Shown here: positions 42,790-52,561 of the stretch, piece by piece | How positions within the stretch are numbered: position 1 is the first letter of the stretch | How the letters are laid out: each line of letters begins with the position of its first letter | NCBI RefSeq assembly: GCF_012034935.1 | Contig: NZ_JAATEN010000032.1 | Coordinates: 1 to 52,633, forward strand | From: Streptomyces zingiberis | GTDB taxonomy: Bacteria; Actinomycetota; Actinomycetes; Streptomycetales; Streptomycetaceae | DNA: 52,633 nucleotides | Reading direction: 5' to 3' | Notes under the pieces: generated by a model | The model's input: only the letters and a program-made list of their open reading frames with translations | Told to the model about the DNA's origin: nothing | Databases searched by the model: none | Made by a program: the position numbers and the translations under genes

Positions 42790-43619
42790 GGCCGGCCGCC
42801 CGGACGGGCGGTGCCGTCGCTGCCGTTCCTGACGTCCGCGCCGTCCGCGCCGTCCGTGTCGTCCGTGCCGCCCCCGCCGTCCGTGCCGGTCGCGGCGCCC
42901 GGCCAGCTTCCGCGCTCGGGGGTACGCGGGCCGTCCGCCCCGTCTCGCCGGCTCGCGTCCGTGCCGGTGTCCGCCGCGTCCGCGCCGTCTGCCCCCTCCA
43001 CGGTCCGGTCCCGGTCCCGGCGGGCCACCGGGAGCCCGGCGGTGACGAGGACGACCTGTTCGGCGTCGGCCGCACCGGCGTCCCGTGCGGCCAGTTCGTC
43101 CGCGGTGCGGGTGAAGACCTCCCACAGCTCGGTGAGCGAGGCGGGCGTCAGCCGGACCACGCGGTCGTCGATCCCGGACGGCTCCTGCCAGCCGGCGGCC
43201 AGCCGGCCGGCGCCGAGATCCGCCTCGTGGCGGGCGATCGAGCGCTCCAGATGTTCGATCTGCGCCCGGCGCGCGACATCGAGAAAGGCCCGGTGGGCGG
43301 GGGAGGCGCGCATCGCCTCGTTGCTCCAGGCGGTCACGGTGTGCTCGGCCCGCCAGCGGCGCTCCCGGCCGTCCCGGTGCGTGGCCTCCGCCACGAACCC
43401 GTGCCGGGCCAGCACCCGCAGGTGGTAGCTGGTCGAGGCCGAGGACTGGGCGGTGGCGCGCGCCAGTTCGGTCGCGGTGGCGGGACCGTCCTGCCGTAGC
43501 GCGCCGAGCAGACGGATGCGCAAGGGGTGGGTGAGGGCCTTCAGCGCCTCGGAGTCCCGCTCGGGGTCGAGGGTGCGCCGGTCCGGTCCATCGTGCCGGT
43601 CGTGCCGGTCATCGGTCAT
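42786..43619 (-). CDS. ArsR-type helix-turn-helix regulator
   Basis: A 277-residue regulator with an ArsR-type winged helix in residues of about 20-105 (LKALTHPLRIRLLGALRQDG, ATELARATAQSSASTSYHLR, VLARHGFVAEATHRDGRERR). A coiled helical domain follows, then a Gly/Asp/Thr-rich disordered C-terminus of about 80 residues. No metal-binding Cys pair is visible in the DNA-binding domain, so a metal sensor is unlikely; it resembles the helix-turn-helix proteins paired with drug MFS pumps. The ATG at 43619 has no ribosome site, but a well-formed promoter places the transcript start at the ATG itself, and a palindrome covers the -35. Confidence 0.87.
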   Translation of the reverse strand: MTDDRHDRHDGPDRRTLDPERDSEALKALTHPLRIRLLGALRQDGPATATELARATAQSSASTSYHLRVLARHGFVAEATHRDGRERRWRAEHTVTAWSNEAMRASPAHRAFLDVARRAQIEHLERSIARHEADLGAGRLAAGWQEPSGIDDRVVRLTPASLTELWEVFTRTADELAARDAGAADAEQVVLVTAGLPVARRDRDRTVEGADGADAADTGTDASRRDGADGPRTPERGSWPGAATGTDGGGGTDDTDGADGADVRNGSDGTARPGGRP

Positions 43620-43625
43620 GCCGGG

Positions 43626-43661
43626 AGCGTAGAACAGCTGGGGAACTTTGCCAACAAAGTT
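43626..43661 (-). promoter_or_regulatory. Leaderless promoter and operator of the ArsR-MFS pair
   Basis: Read leftward: -35 TTGGCA (43649-43654), a 17-base spacer and -10 TACGCT (43626-43631), six bases before the ATG, predicting a leaderless mRNA. The inverted repeat AACTTTG-N4-CAAAGTT (43644-43661) covers the -35, and an outer TGCCAA/TTGGCA pair extends across the neighbouring AT-rich island to 43680. This looks like an autoregulatory operator. Confidence 0.75.
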
Positions 43662-43772
43662 TTGCAGAATTTATTTGGCATACATGCCGGGCCCGGCCTC
43701 ACCCGACTCCGCCCGCACCGCTGTCCGCCGCACCGCTGTCCGCCGTCCCGGCGTCCGCCGTTCCCGGCCGGG

Positions 43773-44351
43773 TCAGTGCCGCCGGTCCGCCCGGTGGCGC
43801 AGATACTCGATCACCAGCGCGAGGGCCGCCGCCACGGTGTCCCGGCGTACCTCCTCGCGCGTCGTCCCTCCGCTGCGGAACTCGCGGCTGAACACCCGCT
43901 CCGCGTCGGCCAGGCCGAGGTACACCAGGCCGACGGGCTTGCCGTCCTGGGCGGCCGGCCCGGCCACGCCCGTGGTGGAGACGGCCAGCGAGGAACCGAA
44001 CAACTCCCGGGCCCCGGACGCCATCTGCTCCGCGGTCTCCGCGCTGACCGGCCCCCGCGCGGCCAGCGTCTCCTCGCCCACCGCCAGAACGGACGCCTTC
44101 GCGGCGGTGGCGTAGGTGACGGCACCGCCCAGGTAGTACGCGGAGGCGCCGGGCGTCCCGGTGACGGCCGCCCCCAGCAGACCACCCGTCAGTGACTCCG
44201 CGGTGCTGATCGACAGGCCGCTGCCGCGGAGCAGGGCACCGAGTTCGGCCGCGCGCTCCCCGGCCCTCCGGTCCTGGTGATCGCGGTGATCGCGTCGGTC
44301 GTCGTGGCGGTGGTGCCGGTCGTGGCGGTCGTGGCGGTGGTGGCGGTTCAC
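43773..44351 (-). CDS. CinA-family (nicotinamide-nucleotide amidohydrolase-like) protein
   Basis: A 192-residue CinA C-terminal-domain protein (PncC type), which hydrolyses the amide of NMN to nicotinate mononucleotide. Hallmarks are LSISTAESLTGGLLGAAVTG, YYLGGAVTYATAAKASVL, VSAETAEQMASGARELFGSS and TTGVAGPAAQDGKPVGLVYLG. The chosen GTG at 44351 is preceded by GGAGCCGCC and adds a striking His/Asp/Arg-rich head (HHRHDRHDRHHRHDDRRDHR) that is not part of the usual enzyme and might bind metal. It is a stand-alone gene with no CinA N-terminal domain, as is common in actinomycetes. Confidence 0.87.
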   Translation of the reverse strand: MNRHHRHDRHDRHHRHDDRRDHRDHQDRRAGERAAELGALLRGSGLSISTAESLTGGLLGAAVTGTPGASAYYLGGAVTYATAAKASVLAVGEETLAARGPVSAETAEQMASGARELFGSSLAVSTTGVAGPAAQDGKPVGLVYLGLADAERVFSREFRSGGTTREEVRRDTVAAALALVIEYLRHRADRRH

Positions 44352-44529
44352 GGCGGCTCCTGGGCGCGGGGCGGGACTCCCCGGTCTACCGGAACCCACC
44401 CGGAAGGTCACGGCGTTCACGGCGGGGGCACCTCCGTGTCAGGGCCGCTCCGCCCCGCCTCCCGGAGCGGCGCTCACCCCTGTGGGGGAGGGGAGTCACC
44501 GGGCGGGCCCGGCCGGTGACGGGTCCGCT

Positions 44530-45234
44530 TCACCGGCTCCGCCCCCTCCGCGCGCACCCTGTCCTCTCCGGCCGAGGACCGGGGGCGTCCGTCACGGTGA
44601 TGCCGACGGCCGCGGCGAGACGCGGCGCCAGCTCCAGGAGCTGCCCGGAATCGACCACCGCGCCCCGCAGGGAACCGAGACCCGCCGTGATGTCCAGCGG
44701 GCCGGCGCCGCGCAGGTCGACCCCGTCCGCCCGCGCCTGGCGGAAGCGCACGTCCTCCAGCGCCGAGCCGGGGAAGGAGACCTCGCTGAGCAGCGCCTCA
44801 CCGAAGTCCACGTCGCGCAGCAGGCAGTCGGTGAAGGTGACCTCGCGCAGTTCGGCGGCGGTGAAGGTGACCCCGTCGAACTTGCAGCGGTGGAACGCCA
44901 CCCGGCGCAGCTCGGAGCCGAAGACCGGCAGCCCCGCGAGGGAGCCCGCGACGACCTCGGCGTCCACCCACTCGCTCTCCGCCAGATCCACGCCGACCAG
45001 CCGCGGCTCGTGCAGCCAGACGTCGTGGAAGCGCGCCCCGCGGAAGCGGCCGCCGGTGAGGACGGGGGAGGAGAAGGCGCACTCGGTGAAGCGCGCGCCC
45101 GCGCTGTCCGCGTCCTCCACCGTGACGCCGTCGAAGTGCAGCGTGTCGTGGAAGGCGCCCGGTGTGAGAGACCCGGTGAACGGCAGCAGATGGTCCGCGT
45201 ACGGCAGGTCGCCGAGCGCGCGGGGTGGTGGCAT
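44530..45234 (-). CDS. Pentapeptide-repeat protein
   Basis: A 234-residue protein whose residues of about 35-195 follow the A(D/N)LxX five-residue periodicity of right-handed quadrilateral beta-helices: ARFTECAFSSPVLTGGRFRG, VAFHRCKFDGVTFTAAELRE, VTFTDCLLRDVDFGEALLSE. Some relatives mimic DNA and protect gyrase (Qnr/MfpA), but most have no known role. The ATG at 45234 is selected because GAGGAGG lies seven bases upstream; an ATG five codons earlier contains that ribosome site and is less likely. No partner gene is obvious. Confidence 0.85.
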   Translation of the reverse strand: MPPPRALGDLPYADHLLPFTGSLTPGAFHDTLHFDGVTVEDADSAGARFTECAFSSPVLTGGRFRGARFHDVWLHEPRLVGVDLAESEWVDAEVVAGSLAGLPVFGSELRRVAFHRCKFDGVTFTAAELREVTFTDCLLRDVDFGEALLSEVSFPGSALEDVRFRQARADGVDLRGAGPLDITAGLGSLRGAVVDSGQLLELAPRLAAAVGITVTDAPGPRPERTGCARRGRSR

Positions 45235-45713
45235 GGCCGTCCTCCTCATTCACCGGCGCCGGGGCGGTGGCGCCCTGCGCGGCCGGCCCGGCTGCCCACG
45301 GAGCGCGGCCCGGCCGTGGCCGGACCCTCCGGCCGCCGACGACTCTACGGTCCGCCACCGACAGCGGCCGGAAGCCGCCGGGAGCGGCCGGCAAGCGGCC
45401 GGCCGTGGCGCGCGGCCGGCCCGGCGGATCCCCGCGCCCCGCCCCCGGGCCGCCGTCGCGGAGCGCCCCGCCACCGCCCGGGGTTCCGGCAGGAGCCGGT
45501 TCGCCGGCCGTCCCGTCCCGCGCCTCCCGGGCCCCGGCGCGGGGCGCGGGGATCCGCCGGGCCGCGCTGTCGCCACCGTCGCGTTTCAGCCCGATCCGGA
45601 GCGCGCCCCGGGCGTTCACCCCCGGCAGTTCGCCGAGCGCGCGGGGCGGCCCGCCGGGAGCCCGTGGGCCCGGACGGCCGGCCTCACACCGCCGGCCTCC
45701 GTCGAGCAGCGCC
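45235..45713. other. 479-base spacer
   Basis: No gene is supported. The spacer is dense in GGCCGG-type self-complementary motifs; GGCCGGC and GCCGGCC flanking CTCACACC, near the aceB stop, could terminate aceB transcription. I see no promoter that I can defend. Confidence 0.4.
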
Positions 45714-47330
<1,617 letters not shown>

Positions 47331-47505
47331 GGTCGGTCACTCCTTCGGGCAGGGGTGTCAGGGGTGTCCAGGGGCGGCCGGCCACGGATCCGTGGCGTTC
47401 CGGCCGGTGCGGACGAGGTGCCGGAGGCGTGGGCGAGGAGGACGCGGCGGGGCTCCGGGCCGCCTCCGGTTCCTGGCCTTTCCTGCCCCCGGCACTCGCT
47501 CAGGG

Positions 47506-47534
47506 AGCGTAGTTTCCTCATGGTGGAACTTCAA
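47506..47534 (-). promoter_or_regulatory. aceB promoter with a candidate IclR-type operator
   Basis: Read leftward: -35 TTGAAG (47529-47534), a 17-base spacer and -10 TACGCT (47506-47511). The spacer is an imperfect palindrome with TTCC and GGAA half-sites (GTTCC ... GGAAAC, 47512-47529), the kind of site bound by IclR-family repressors. The predicted leader is about 170 bases. Confidence 0.65.
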
Positions 47535-47694
47535 TACCGGTAAGTGAGAGGGGCGGGCTCGGCCGGGAACCCCGCCGGCAGCCGGGCGGCGCCGGGGCCG
47601 GTACCCCGGAAGGGCTCCCGGCCCGCCGCTGCCCGGCTCCCGGCCCCGCCCCGGCCCCGCCCCGGCTCCCCGCGCGCCACCCGCCGCTGCCCGG

Positions 47695-48513
47695 CTACCG
47701 GGCCGGTTCTCCGCCCGGTCCCCGGCCCGGCCCTTCGCCCGGCTCCCGGCCACGCTCCGCGGGGAGTTCCTCCCCGGAGCGGGTCAGCCGCCACAGATCC
47801 CCGGGGGTGTCCACGTCGCCGGGATCGGCGAGGCCCGAGCAGTCCACCAGGGTGATCTCCGCGCGGTGTTCCGCGAGATAGGCCCGCGCTCCCCGGTCCC
47901 CCGTGGCCTGTTCGGCGACGGCCGTCCAGTGGCCGGTGCCGAGCAGCACCGGATGACCGCGCCGGCCGTCGTAGGAGGCCGCGGCCAGGCTCGCGGGCGA
48001 GCGGTACGCGCCGCGGACCCGCGCCACCGCCGCCGCCCCCACCCCGGGCTGGTCCACCAGCATGACGAGGACCGCCACCGGGCCGCCCGGAACCGCCGCC
48101 GGCGTCGCGAGGGACGCCAGCCCGGCGCGCAGGGACGTGCCCATGCCCTCGGCCCAGCCCGGGTGTTCCACCAGGACGCACCCGGGCAGCGCGGCGCGGG
48201 CCCGCACCCGGTCCGCCCCGGCGCCCAGCACGACGTGCACCGGATCACAGCCGCCGGCCCGGAGCGCCGCCGCCGCGCGTTCCACCAGGAGCCCCCCGTC
48301 GTGGGGCAGCAGCGCCTTGGGCCGCCCGCCCAGCCGCCGCCCGCCGCCCGCGGCCAGCAGCAGCCCCGCCACCCGTGGGCCGTCCGCGCGGCGGCCGTCA
48401 CCGCGGGGGCTCGCGGCGTCCGGTTCCCCGTCGCGCGGGCGGTCGCCTCCGCGCGGGTCGTCGCTCCGTCCGGCGGTACCCGGCGTCCTCCGCGAGGTCT
48501 GGTGTTCCGTCAT
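47695..48513 (-). CDS. MocA/MobA-like nucleotidyltransferase
   Basis: A 272-residue NTP-transferase of the MobA/MocA (molybdenum cofactor cytidylyl- or guanylyltransferase) group. The nucleotide-binding motif LLLAAGGGRRLGGRPKALLP is at about residues 52-71, after a Gly/Arg/Asp-rich disordered head; the metal/substrate motif VLVMLVDQPGV and RRGHPVLL follow. Such enzymes complete the molybdenum cofactor for xanthine dehydrogenase-type hydroxylases, which fits the purine-catabolism flavour of the neighbouring aceB and IclR genes. The ATG at 48513 has TATACA six to eleven bases upstream as a possible leaderless -10. The Pro/Gly tail at the C-terminus is probably unstructured. Confidence 0.83.
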   Translation of the reverse strand: MTEHQTSRRTPGTAGRSDDPRGGDRPRDGEPDAASPRGDGRRADGPRVAGLLLAAGGGRRLGGRPKALLPHDGGLLVERAAAALRAGGCDPVHVVLGAGADRVRARAALPGCVLVEHPGWAEGMGTSLRAGLASLATPAAVPGGPVAVLVMLVDQPGVGAAAVARVRGAYRSPASLAAASYDGRRGHPVLLGTGHWTAVAEQATGDRGARAYLAEHRAEITLVDCSGLADPGDVDTPGDLWRLTRSGEELPAERGREPGEGPGRGPGGEPAR

Positions 48514-48931
48514 GCTCCGTGTATAGCGGGACGGGTCCGGATCCGTGCGGGCGGTCCGCCCCCGCGGACTTCCGGGCGGGCGGCGTTCGGGGCCGTGGTC
48601 ACGGGCGGCGGACGGGACCCGTGCCTCCTGCGGAGGTGAGGGGAGGGCTCCGGGCGGGGCCGGATGGTCGCGTCCCGGTCGCGCGGGGGCATGGCCGCAG
48701 CTCACCCGTGCACACGGCGGTCCCGGCCCGCCCGCGCGCACCCGCCCGGGAGGCCCCCCCCCGTCCGCGAGATGGTCCGGTACGGACGGGTATGGTACGG
48801 CCGGTTTTCGCCCTCCGTGTGGCGCCGGCGGCGGAGCGTGGCGTTAACTGTCGGCGACTCCGGTGCGCCGCGCCCACGCGCCCGGAGCCGCGGGGGCCCG
48901 TAGCGCCATGCGAGGAGCGAGGGGACACGCA
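48514..48931. other. Divergent intergenic region
   Basis: About 418 bases between the nucleotidyltransferase and the DUF5955-like gene. It holds repeated GGTACGG/GGTATGG elements (48778-48800) and the AT-rich GTTAAC (48843-48848), which may be part of the promoter of the rightward gene. No gene is supported. Confidence 0.4.
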
Positions 48932-49321
48932 TTGCGAAGTGATCGGACGGACTGCGGTACGCGGACGGCCGTCGTCGCGTACGGAGGGACGCCGGGCGGC
49001 GAGGGCCGGGCGGACGGAGGCGGTGGGACCGCGGGCACGGACCCGCGGTTGACGGAGTTGTGCGCCGCGGTGTCGCGGCTCCGCCGGGAACTGGCCGGTC
49101 ATCCGGCCGATCTGCGGGACCGGGGGGCGGCGGAGGAGGAACTGGCCGCCCTGGACGCCATGGTGGCCGCGGGCGTACCGGAAGTGCCCTGCCTGCAACG
49201 TTCACTGCTGCTCATCACCGGCGCGGTCGGCTCGGTGAGCGCGCTGGCACCGGCGCTCGCCGAGGTACGCCACGTGATCGAACTCTTCGGCGCCCAACCG
49301 GCGCCCGGACGCGGGGGCTGA
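48932..49321 (+). CDS. DUF5955-like small protein
   Basis: A 129-residue protein. After a Gly-rich head, residues of about 40-120 are helical (LTELCAAVSRLRRELAGHPA, EEELAALDAMVAAGVPEVPC, LLLITGAVGSVSALAPALAE). This matches my recollection of a small actinobacterial family (DUF5955) of unknown function. The TTG at 48932 is chosen because GAGGGGAC sits seven bases upstream; an ATG at 48908 would add eight residues. The gene ends in a hairpin shared with the convergent IclR gene. Confidence 0.68.
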   Translation: MRSDRTDCGTRTAVVAYGGTPGGEGRADGGGGTAGTDPRLTELCAAVSRLRRELAGHPADLRDRGAAEEELAALDAMVAAGVPEVPCLQRSLLLITGAVGSVSALAPALAEVRHVIELFGAQPAPGRGG

Positions 49322-49340
49322 ACCACCGGCACCACCGATA

Positions 49341-49386
49341 CCGGCACCACCGTTACCGCTGAAACCATCGGTACCGCCGGTGCCGG
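49341..49386. terminator. Bidirectional terminator
   Basis: An 18-base stem with three mismatches (49341-49358 with 49369-49386; outer arms CCGGCACC/GGTGCCGG) closes a 10-base loop between the convergent DUF5955-like and IclR genes. Copies of ACCGGCACC/ACCGATACC make the 5' side repetitive. Confidence 0.6.
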
Positions 49387-49421
49387 CGTCTCCGCGGACC
49401 CGGGCCGGTATCGGGGCCGGG

Positions 49422-50240
49422 TCACGCCGGCGCGGCCGGGGATGCCCCGCCGGTGCCGTTCAGCGTCTCGGAGAGGTCGGCGGCGACCTGGTGCAGGAGC
49501 GGCGCGATCCGGGCGGTCGCGTCCTCCGTCAGCCGGCCGGCGGGCCCGGAGACGGAGATCGCCGCGGCCGTGGGGGAGTGCGGAACCGCCACGGCCAGGC
49601 AGCGCACGCCGAGTTCCTGCTCGTTGTCGTCCACGGCGAACCCCGACTCCCGCACCTCGCGCAGCGCGGCGAGGAAGGCGTCCGGCCGGGTGATGGTCTT
49701 CTCCGTCGCCGCCGGCATTCCCGTGCGGGTCAGCAGCGCTCGGACGTCCTCGTCGGGGAGGTGCGCCAGCAGGGCCTTGCCGACGCCGGTGGAGTGCGGC
49801 AGCACGCGGCGGCCGACCTCGGTGAACATCCGCATCGAGTGGCGCGAGGGCACCTGGGCGACGTAGACGACCTCGTCGCCGTCGAGCAGCGCCATGTTCG
49901 CCGTCTCGCCGGTCCCCTCCACGAGCCGGGCGAGATGCGGCCGGGCCCAGGTGCCCAGGAGGCGCGCGGAACTCTCGCCGAGACGGATCAGCCGGGGGCC
50001 CAGCGCGTAGCGGCGGTTGGGCTGCTGCCGTACATAGCCGCAGGCCACGAGGGTGCGCATCAGCCGGTGGATGGTCGGCAGGGGCAGTCCGCTGCTGCCG
50101 GAGAGCTCGCTGAGGCCCACGGAACCACCCGCGTCCGCCATCCGCTCCAGCAAGTCGAATGCCCGTTCGAGGGATTGCACCCCGCCGGGACCGCCGGTGG
50201 TCCTGGTGCCTGCGGTGTTCCTGTCGCGGGACGGCGGCAC
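49422..50240 (-). CDS. IclR-family transcriptional regulator (AllR-like)
   Basis: A 272-residue IclR-family repressor: N-terminal winged helix (VQSLERAFDLLERMADAGGS, LSELSGSSGLPLPTIHRLMR, YVRQQPNRRYALGPRLIRLG), then the GAF-like effector domain (ANMALLDGDEVVYVAQVPSR, STGVGKALLAHLPDEDVRAL, VDDNEQELGVRCLAVAVPHS) that binds small acids such as glyoxylate or allantoate in relatives. The GTG at 50240 follows GAAAGGA. It lies beside aceB, a MocA-like gene and a DUF5955-like gene; from memory S. coelicolor has AllR in a comparable place, controlling allantoin genes and aceB. The specific AllR identity is inference. Confidence 0.88.
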   Translation of the reverse strand: MPPSRDRNTAGTRTTGGPGGVQSLERAFDLLERMADAGGSVGLSELSGSSGLPLPTIHRLMRTLVACGYVRQQPNRRYALGPRLIRLGESSARLLGTWARPHLARLVEGTGETANMALLDGDEVVYVAQVPSRHSMRMFTEVGRRVLPHSTGVGKALLAHLPDEDVRALLTRTGMPAATEKTITRPDAFLAALREVRESGFAVDDNEQELGVRCLAVAVPHSPTAAAISVSGPAGRLTEDATARIAPLLHQVAADLSETLNGTGGASPAAPA

Positions 50241-50874
50241 GGAGCATCCTTTCGGGCGGGGGTGGCGGGATACGGCGGGACGGCCGGAGCCGGGGGCCGG
50301 GGCCGGGTGCGGGCAGCCTACCGGGCCCGATCCGCCACCCGTGGGGAAGCGGGCTCCGGACGGCGGCCGGGGGCGGGCCGGGGCGGGGGGCCCGGGACCC
50401 GCCGGACGGGCGGTGGGGTGGGCGGATGCCGCCGTGGGGGTCCTGTGAACGGCATGCGAACATCTGTGGCATCCCGTTGAAACGTGGACCCTGCACACGT
50501 GAGGGTGTGGGCTACGGATCCCCCCATGGTGTCGTCTGGCGACGGCGGCCGCCCACCCCCACGGGCGGCCGCCCGTGCAGCCTCTCGCCCGGCGGCCCGG
50601 GCCGTGCCCGCTGCGCCGGCCCCTATCTCAGGTTTCTGCGGTTCTCCCGCCTCCGGCGACGACCGTGCCCGTCCGGCGCGGCGCCCCCTGCCGCCCGGCC
50701 CGCTCCGTGTGACCGGCGGTGCGCCACCTGCCCGTCCCACGCCGGCACCACCGAACCCGGCCCCCCGCCGACGGGACCGTACGCCCGCTGCCCCTGCTGC
50801 CCCGGCCGGGCCGCTCCCGCCGTCCGGCCGCGCGGGCGCCCGCGCCGGGGCCGCGGGGACTCCCGCGGATCCGG
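50241..50874. other. 634-base spacer upstream of the IclR gene
   Basis: No gene is supported. An AT-richer patch at 50450-50530 (GAACATCTGTGGCATCCCG and TTGAAACGTGGACC) is the likely IclR promoter/operator zone. The rest is GC-rich and featureless to me. No allantoinase is found where a comparison with S. coelicolor would place it. Confidence 0.4.
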
Positions 50875-51567
50875 TCAGATCCGGCCGGCCACCCGGTCGC
50901 CCAGCGCACGGAACTGACGGGCCTGTAGCACCGGGTACCACGGCTCCCGCAGAAGCCCTTCCACGGCGCGCATCAGCGGCCGGGGGCGGCCGTGGCTGCG
51001 GACCCGGGCCACCAGCCGGGTCCCGCCGCCGGGCGCGGGCCCCAGGTGGAAACCCCAGACGGCGTCGGCGTACGCCCAGGGGCGCGGCTCGGAGCGCGGG
51101 TCGAAGGGCCGTCCGGAGGGCAGCTCCAGCAGCACGCGGAGCACGAGGGTCCGCTCCGGTTCCACCTCCGCCACCGTGAACCACGACTCCCCGCACGGCG
51201 TCACGGTGACGCGCCGTCCCACGCGGACGTCCTGCCACTGCGGCACCACCCGTTCCGCGCTCGGCCGGCCGCCGTTGACCAGGCCGTCCCAGCCGTACCA
51301 GCCGCCCCGGTCGCAGCCGAGCTGCGCCAGCCAGGGCCAGACCTCCTCCGGCGGGGCGGGCAGGGTGACGGCCATCGTGGAGGTGGACGCGGCGCCGGGG
51401 ACGAGCGCGTCACCGGGGTAGGTCCGTTCGGCCTCCTCCACGGTCGCGCCCCAGGTCAGCAGCCGGGGGCGGACGAACAGGCGGTGGAGGACGGCCACGG
51501 CGGGCAGCGCGAGGGCGAACAGCCGTACGGTGCGGCGCCGGCCGGCGCGGGCCCGGGATCCTCTCAT
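50875..51567 (-). CDS. SRPBCC (START/Bet v 1-like) family protein
   Basis: A 230-residue protein with one N-terminal hydrophobic segment (VRLFALALPAVAVLHRLFV) that may anchor it in the membrane, followed by an SRPBCC-type ligand-binding fold: STSTMAVTLPAPPEEVWPWLAQLG, RGGWYGWDGLVNGG, VGRRVTVTPCGESWFTVAEVEPERTLVLR (shown as a landmark) and WGFHLGPAPGGGTRLVARVR. The family binds hydrophobic ligands in a cavity; no catalytic residues can be named. The ATG at 51567 has GAGG nine bases upstream; an earlier ATG has no ribosome site. Confidence 0.8.
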   Translation of the reverse strand: MRGSRARAGRRRTVRLFALALPAVAVLHRLFVRPRLLTWGATVEEAERTYPGDALVPGAASTSTMAVTLPAPPEEVWPWLAQLGCDRGGWYGWDGLVNGGRPSAERVVPQWQDVRVGRRVTVTPCGESWFTVAEVEPERTLVLRVLLELPSGRPFDPRSEPRPWAYADAVWGFHLGPAPGGGTRLVARVRSHGRPRPLMRAVEGLLREPWYPVLQARQFRALGDRVAGRI

Positions 51568-52140
51568 GCGCTCAGCCTCGCAGCCGGCCCCGCACCCCAC
51601 CACCGGAGACCACGGCGCGCCCCGGGCACCCACTCCACGGGCCCGTCACCGCGGGACCCCGCCGGAGGGATCGCCCGAGGGCCAGGGAGCCGGGGGCCGG
51701 AGAAGCACCCAGGATCGTCCCGGACCACGGACCACGGACCACGGACCACGGGCCACGGGCCACGGGCCATGGGCCACGGGCCACGGCACCGGCGCCGAAT
51801 CCGCGCCCGCGGACCGGACGGCCGACCGTACCGCGGGCCGGAGCGCGGGCCGGATCGCGCGATCGGGGCTGCCTCCCCGGGCCTCCCGGGGTGCGGCGGA
51901 ATCCGGGCGCGGGTGCAGCCGTGCCTTGCCGGGCCGAGCGGTTGTGCCGCCACCGGCGCGGGTATTCGCTCCGCACAGTGCGCCGTTCACCGTTCCGCGC
52001 GCCGTCGCGCCCCCGGGCGCCGGCCGCGGATCCGGTCCGGGCGTATGCGGCGGGCGAGCGCTGCCCCCGCAGCCGGGCCGGGCGGGGGCCGGCAGGTGAC
52101 GGGGCGGAGCCACAGGCGAGGGGGCGGAGGTGCGGAGTGA
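51568..52140. other. Non-coding region with a heptamer array
   Basis: About 570 bases without a supported gene. It holds the 7-base tandem array listed separately and GC-rich sequence that may be decayed coding DNA leading into the truncated sugar kinase. Confidence 0.5.
51722..51784. repeat. Nine tandem 7-base repeats
   Basis: Four GGACCAC units are followed by five GGGCCAC-type units (one ending in T), head to tail. The switch from A to G at the third position divides the array into two sub-blocks. Confidence 0.93.
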
Positions 52141-52494
52141 CGGATAGACCCGGGGTGTGGCGTCCGGGGGGCCTGCCGGCGGGACGCGCGCACCGTCGTG
52201 ATCAGGCACCGGGACCACGCGGCGACGGCCGTCACCGCCGGCGGCCGGTGGCGGCCGGAGCCCTTCCCCCTGACGGCGGTCGATCCCGCCGGTGCGGGGG
52301 ACGCCTTCGCGGCCGGTTGTCTCTCCGCGCGCCTGCGCGAGCTGCCCGAACCGGACGCGCTCGCGGAGGCGGCCTGCGTCGCCGCCCTCACCGTCCAGTG
52401 CACCACCGACACCGGCAGGCTGCCCTCGGCCACGGTCCGCGGCCGTGCCCTGGCCGGCTGCACCGCCGGCCGTGAGGCGGCGGTACACCGCTGA
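52141..52494 (+). pseudogene. Truncated PfkB-family sugar kinase, C-terminal part only
   Basis: The open frame begins right after a stop codon at 52138-52140 and reads into the C-terminal third of a ribokinase/PfkB-type carbohydrate kinase: RTVVIRHRDHAATAVTAGGR, then the PfkB signature with the catalytic Asp, TAVDPAGAGDAFAAGC, and the C-terminal helices. The N-terminal 200 or so residues, with the substrate-binding lid and first signature, are absent, and no ribosome site precedes any start. The first plausible start, GTG 52198, would give only 98 residues. I read this as a 5'-deleted relic. Confidence 0.75.
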
Positions 52495-52561
52495 CCCCTG
52501 CGCCGGATCACTCCCACCCCTCCCCGCCGCCGTCCCCCCATCCGTCACCGACTCCCGACCG

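Noticed and set aside
51722..51784. Heptamer array considered as a replication-origin iteron set
   Set aside because: There is no replication gene and no AT-rich unwinding region, and the units are very GC-rich.
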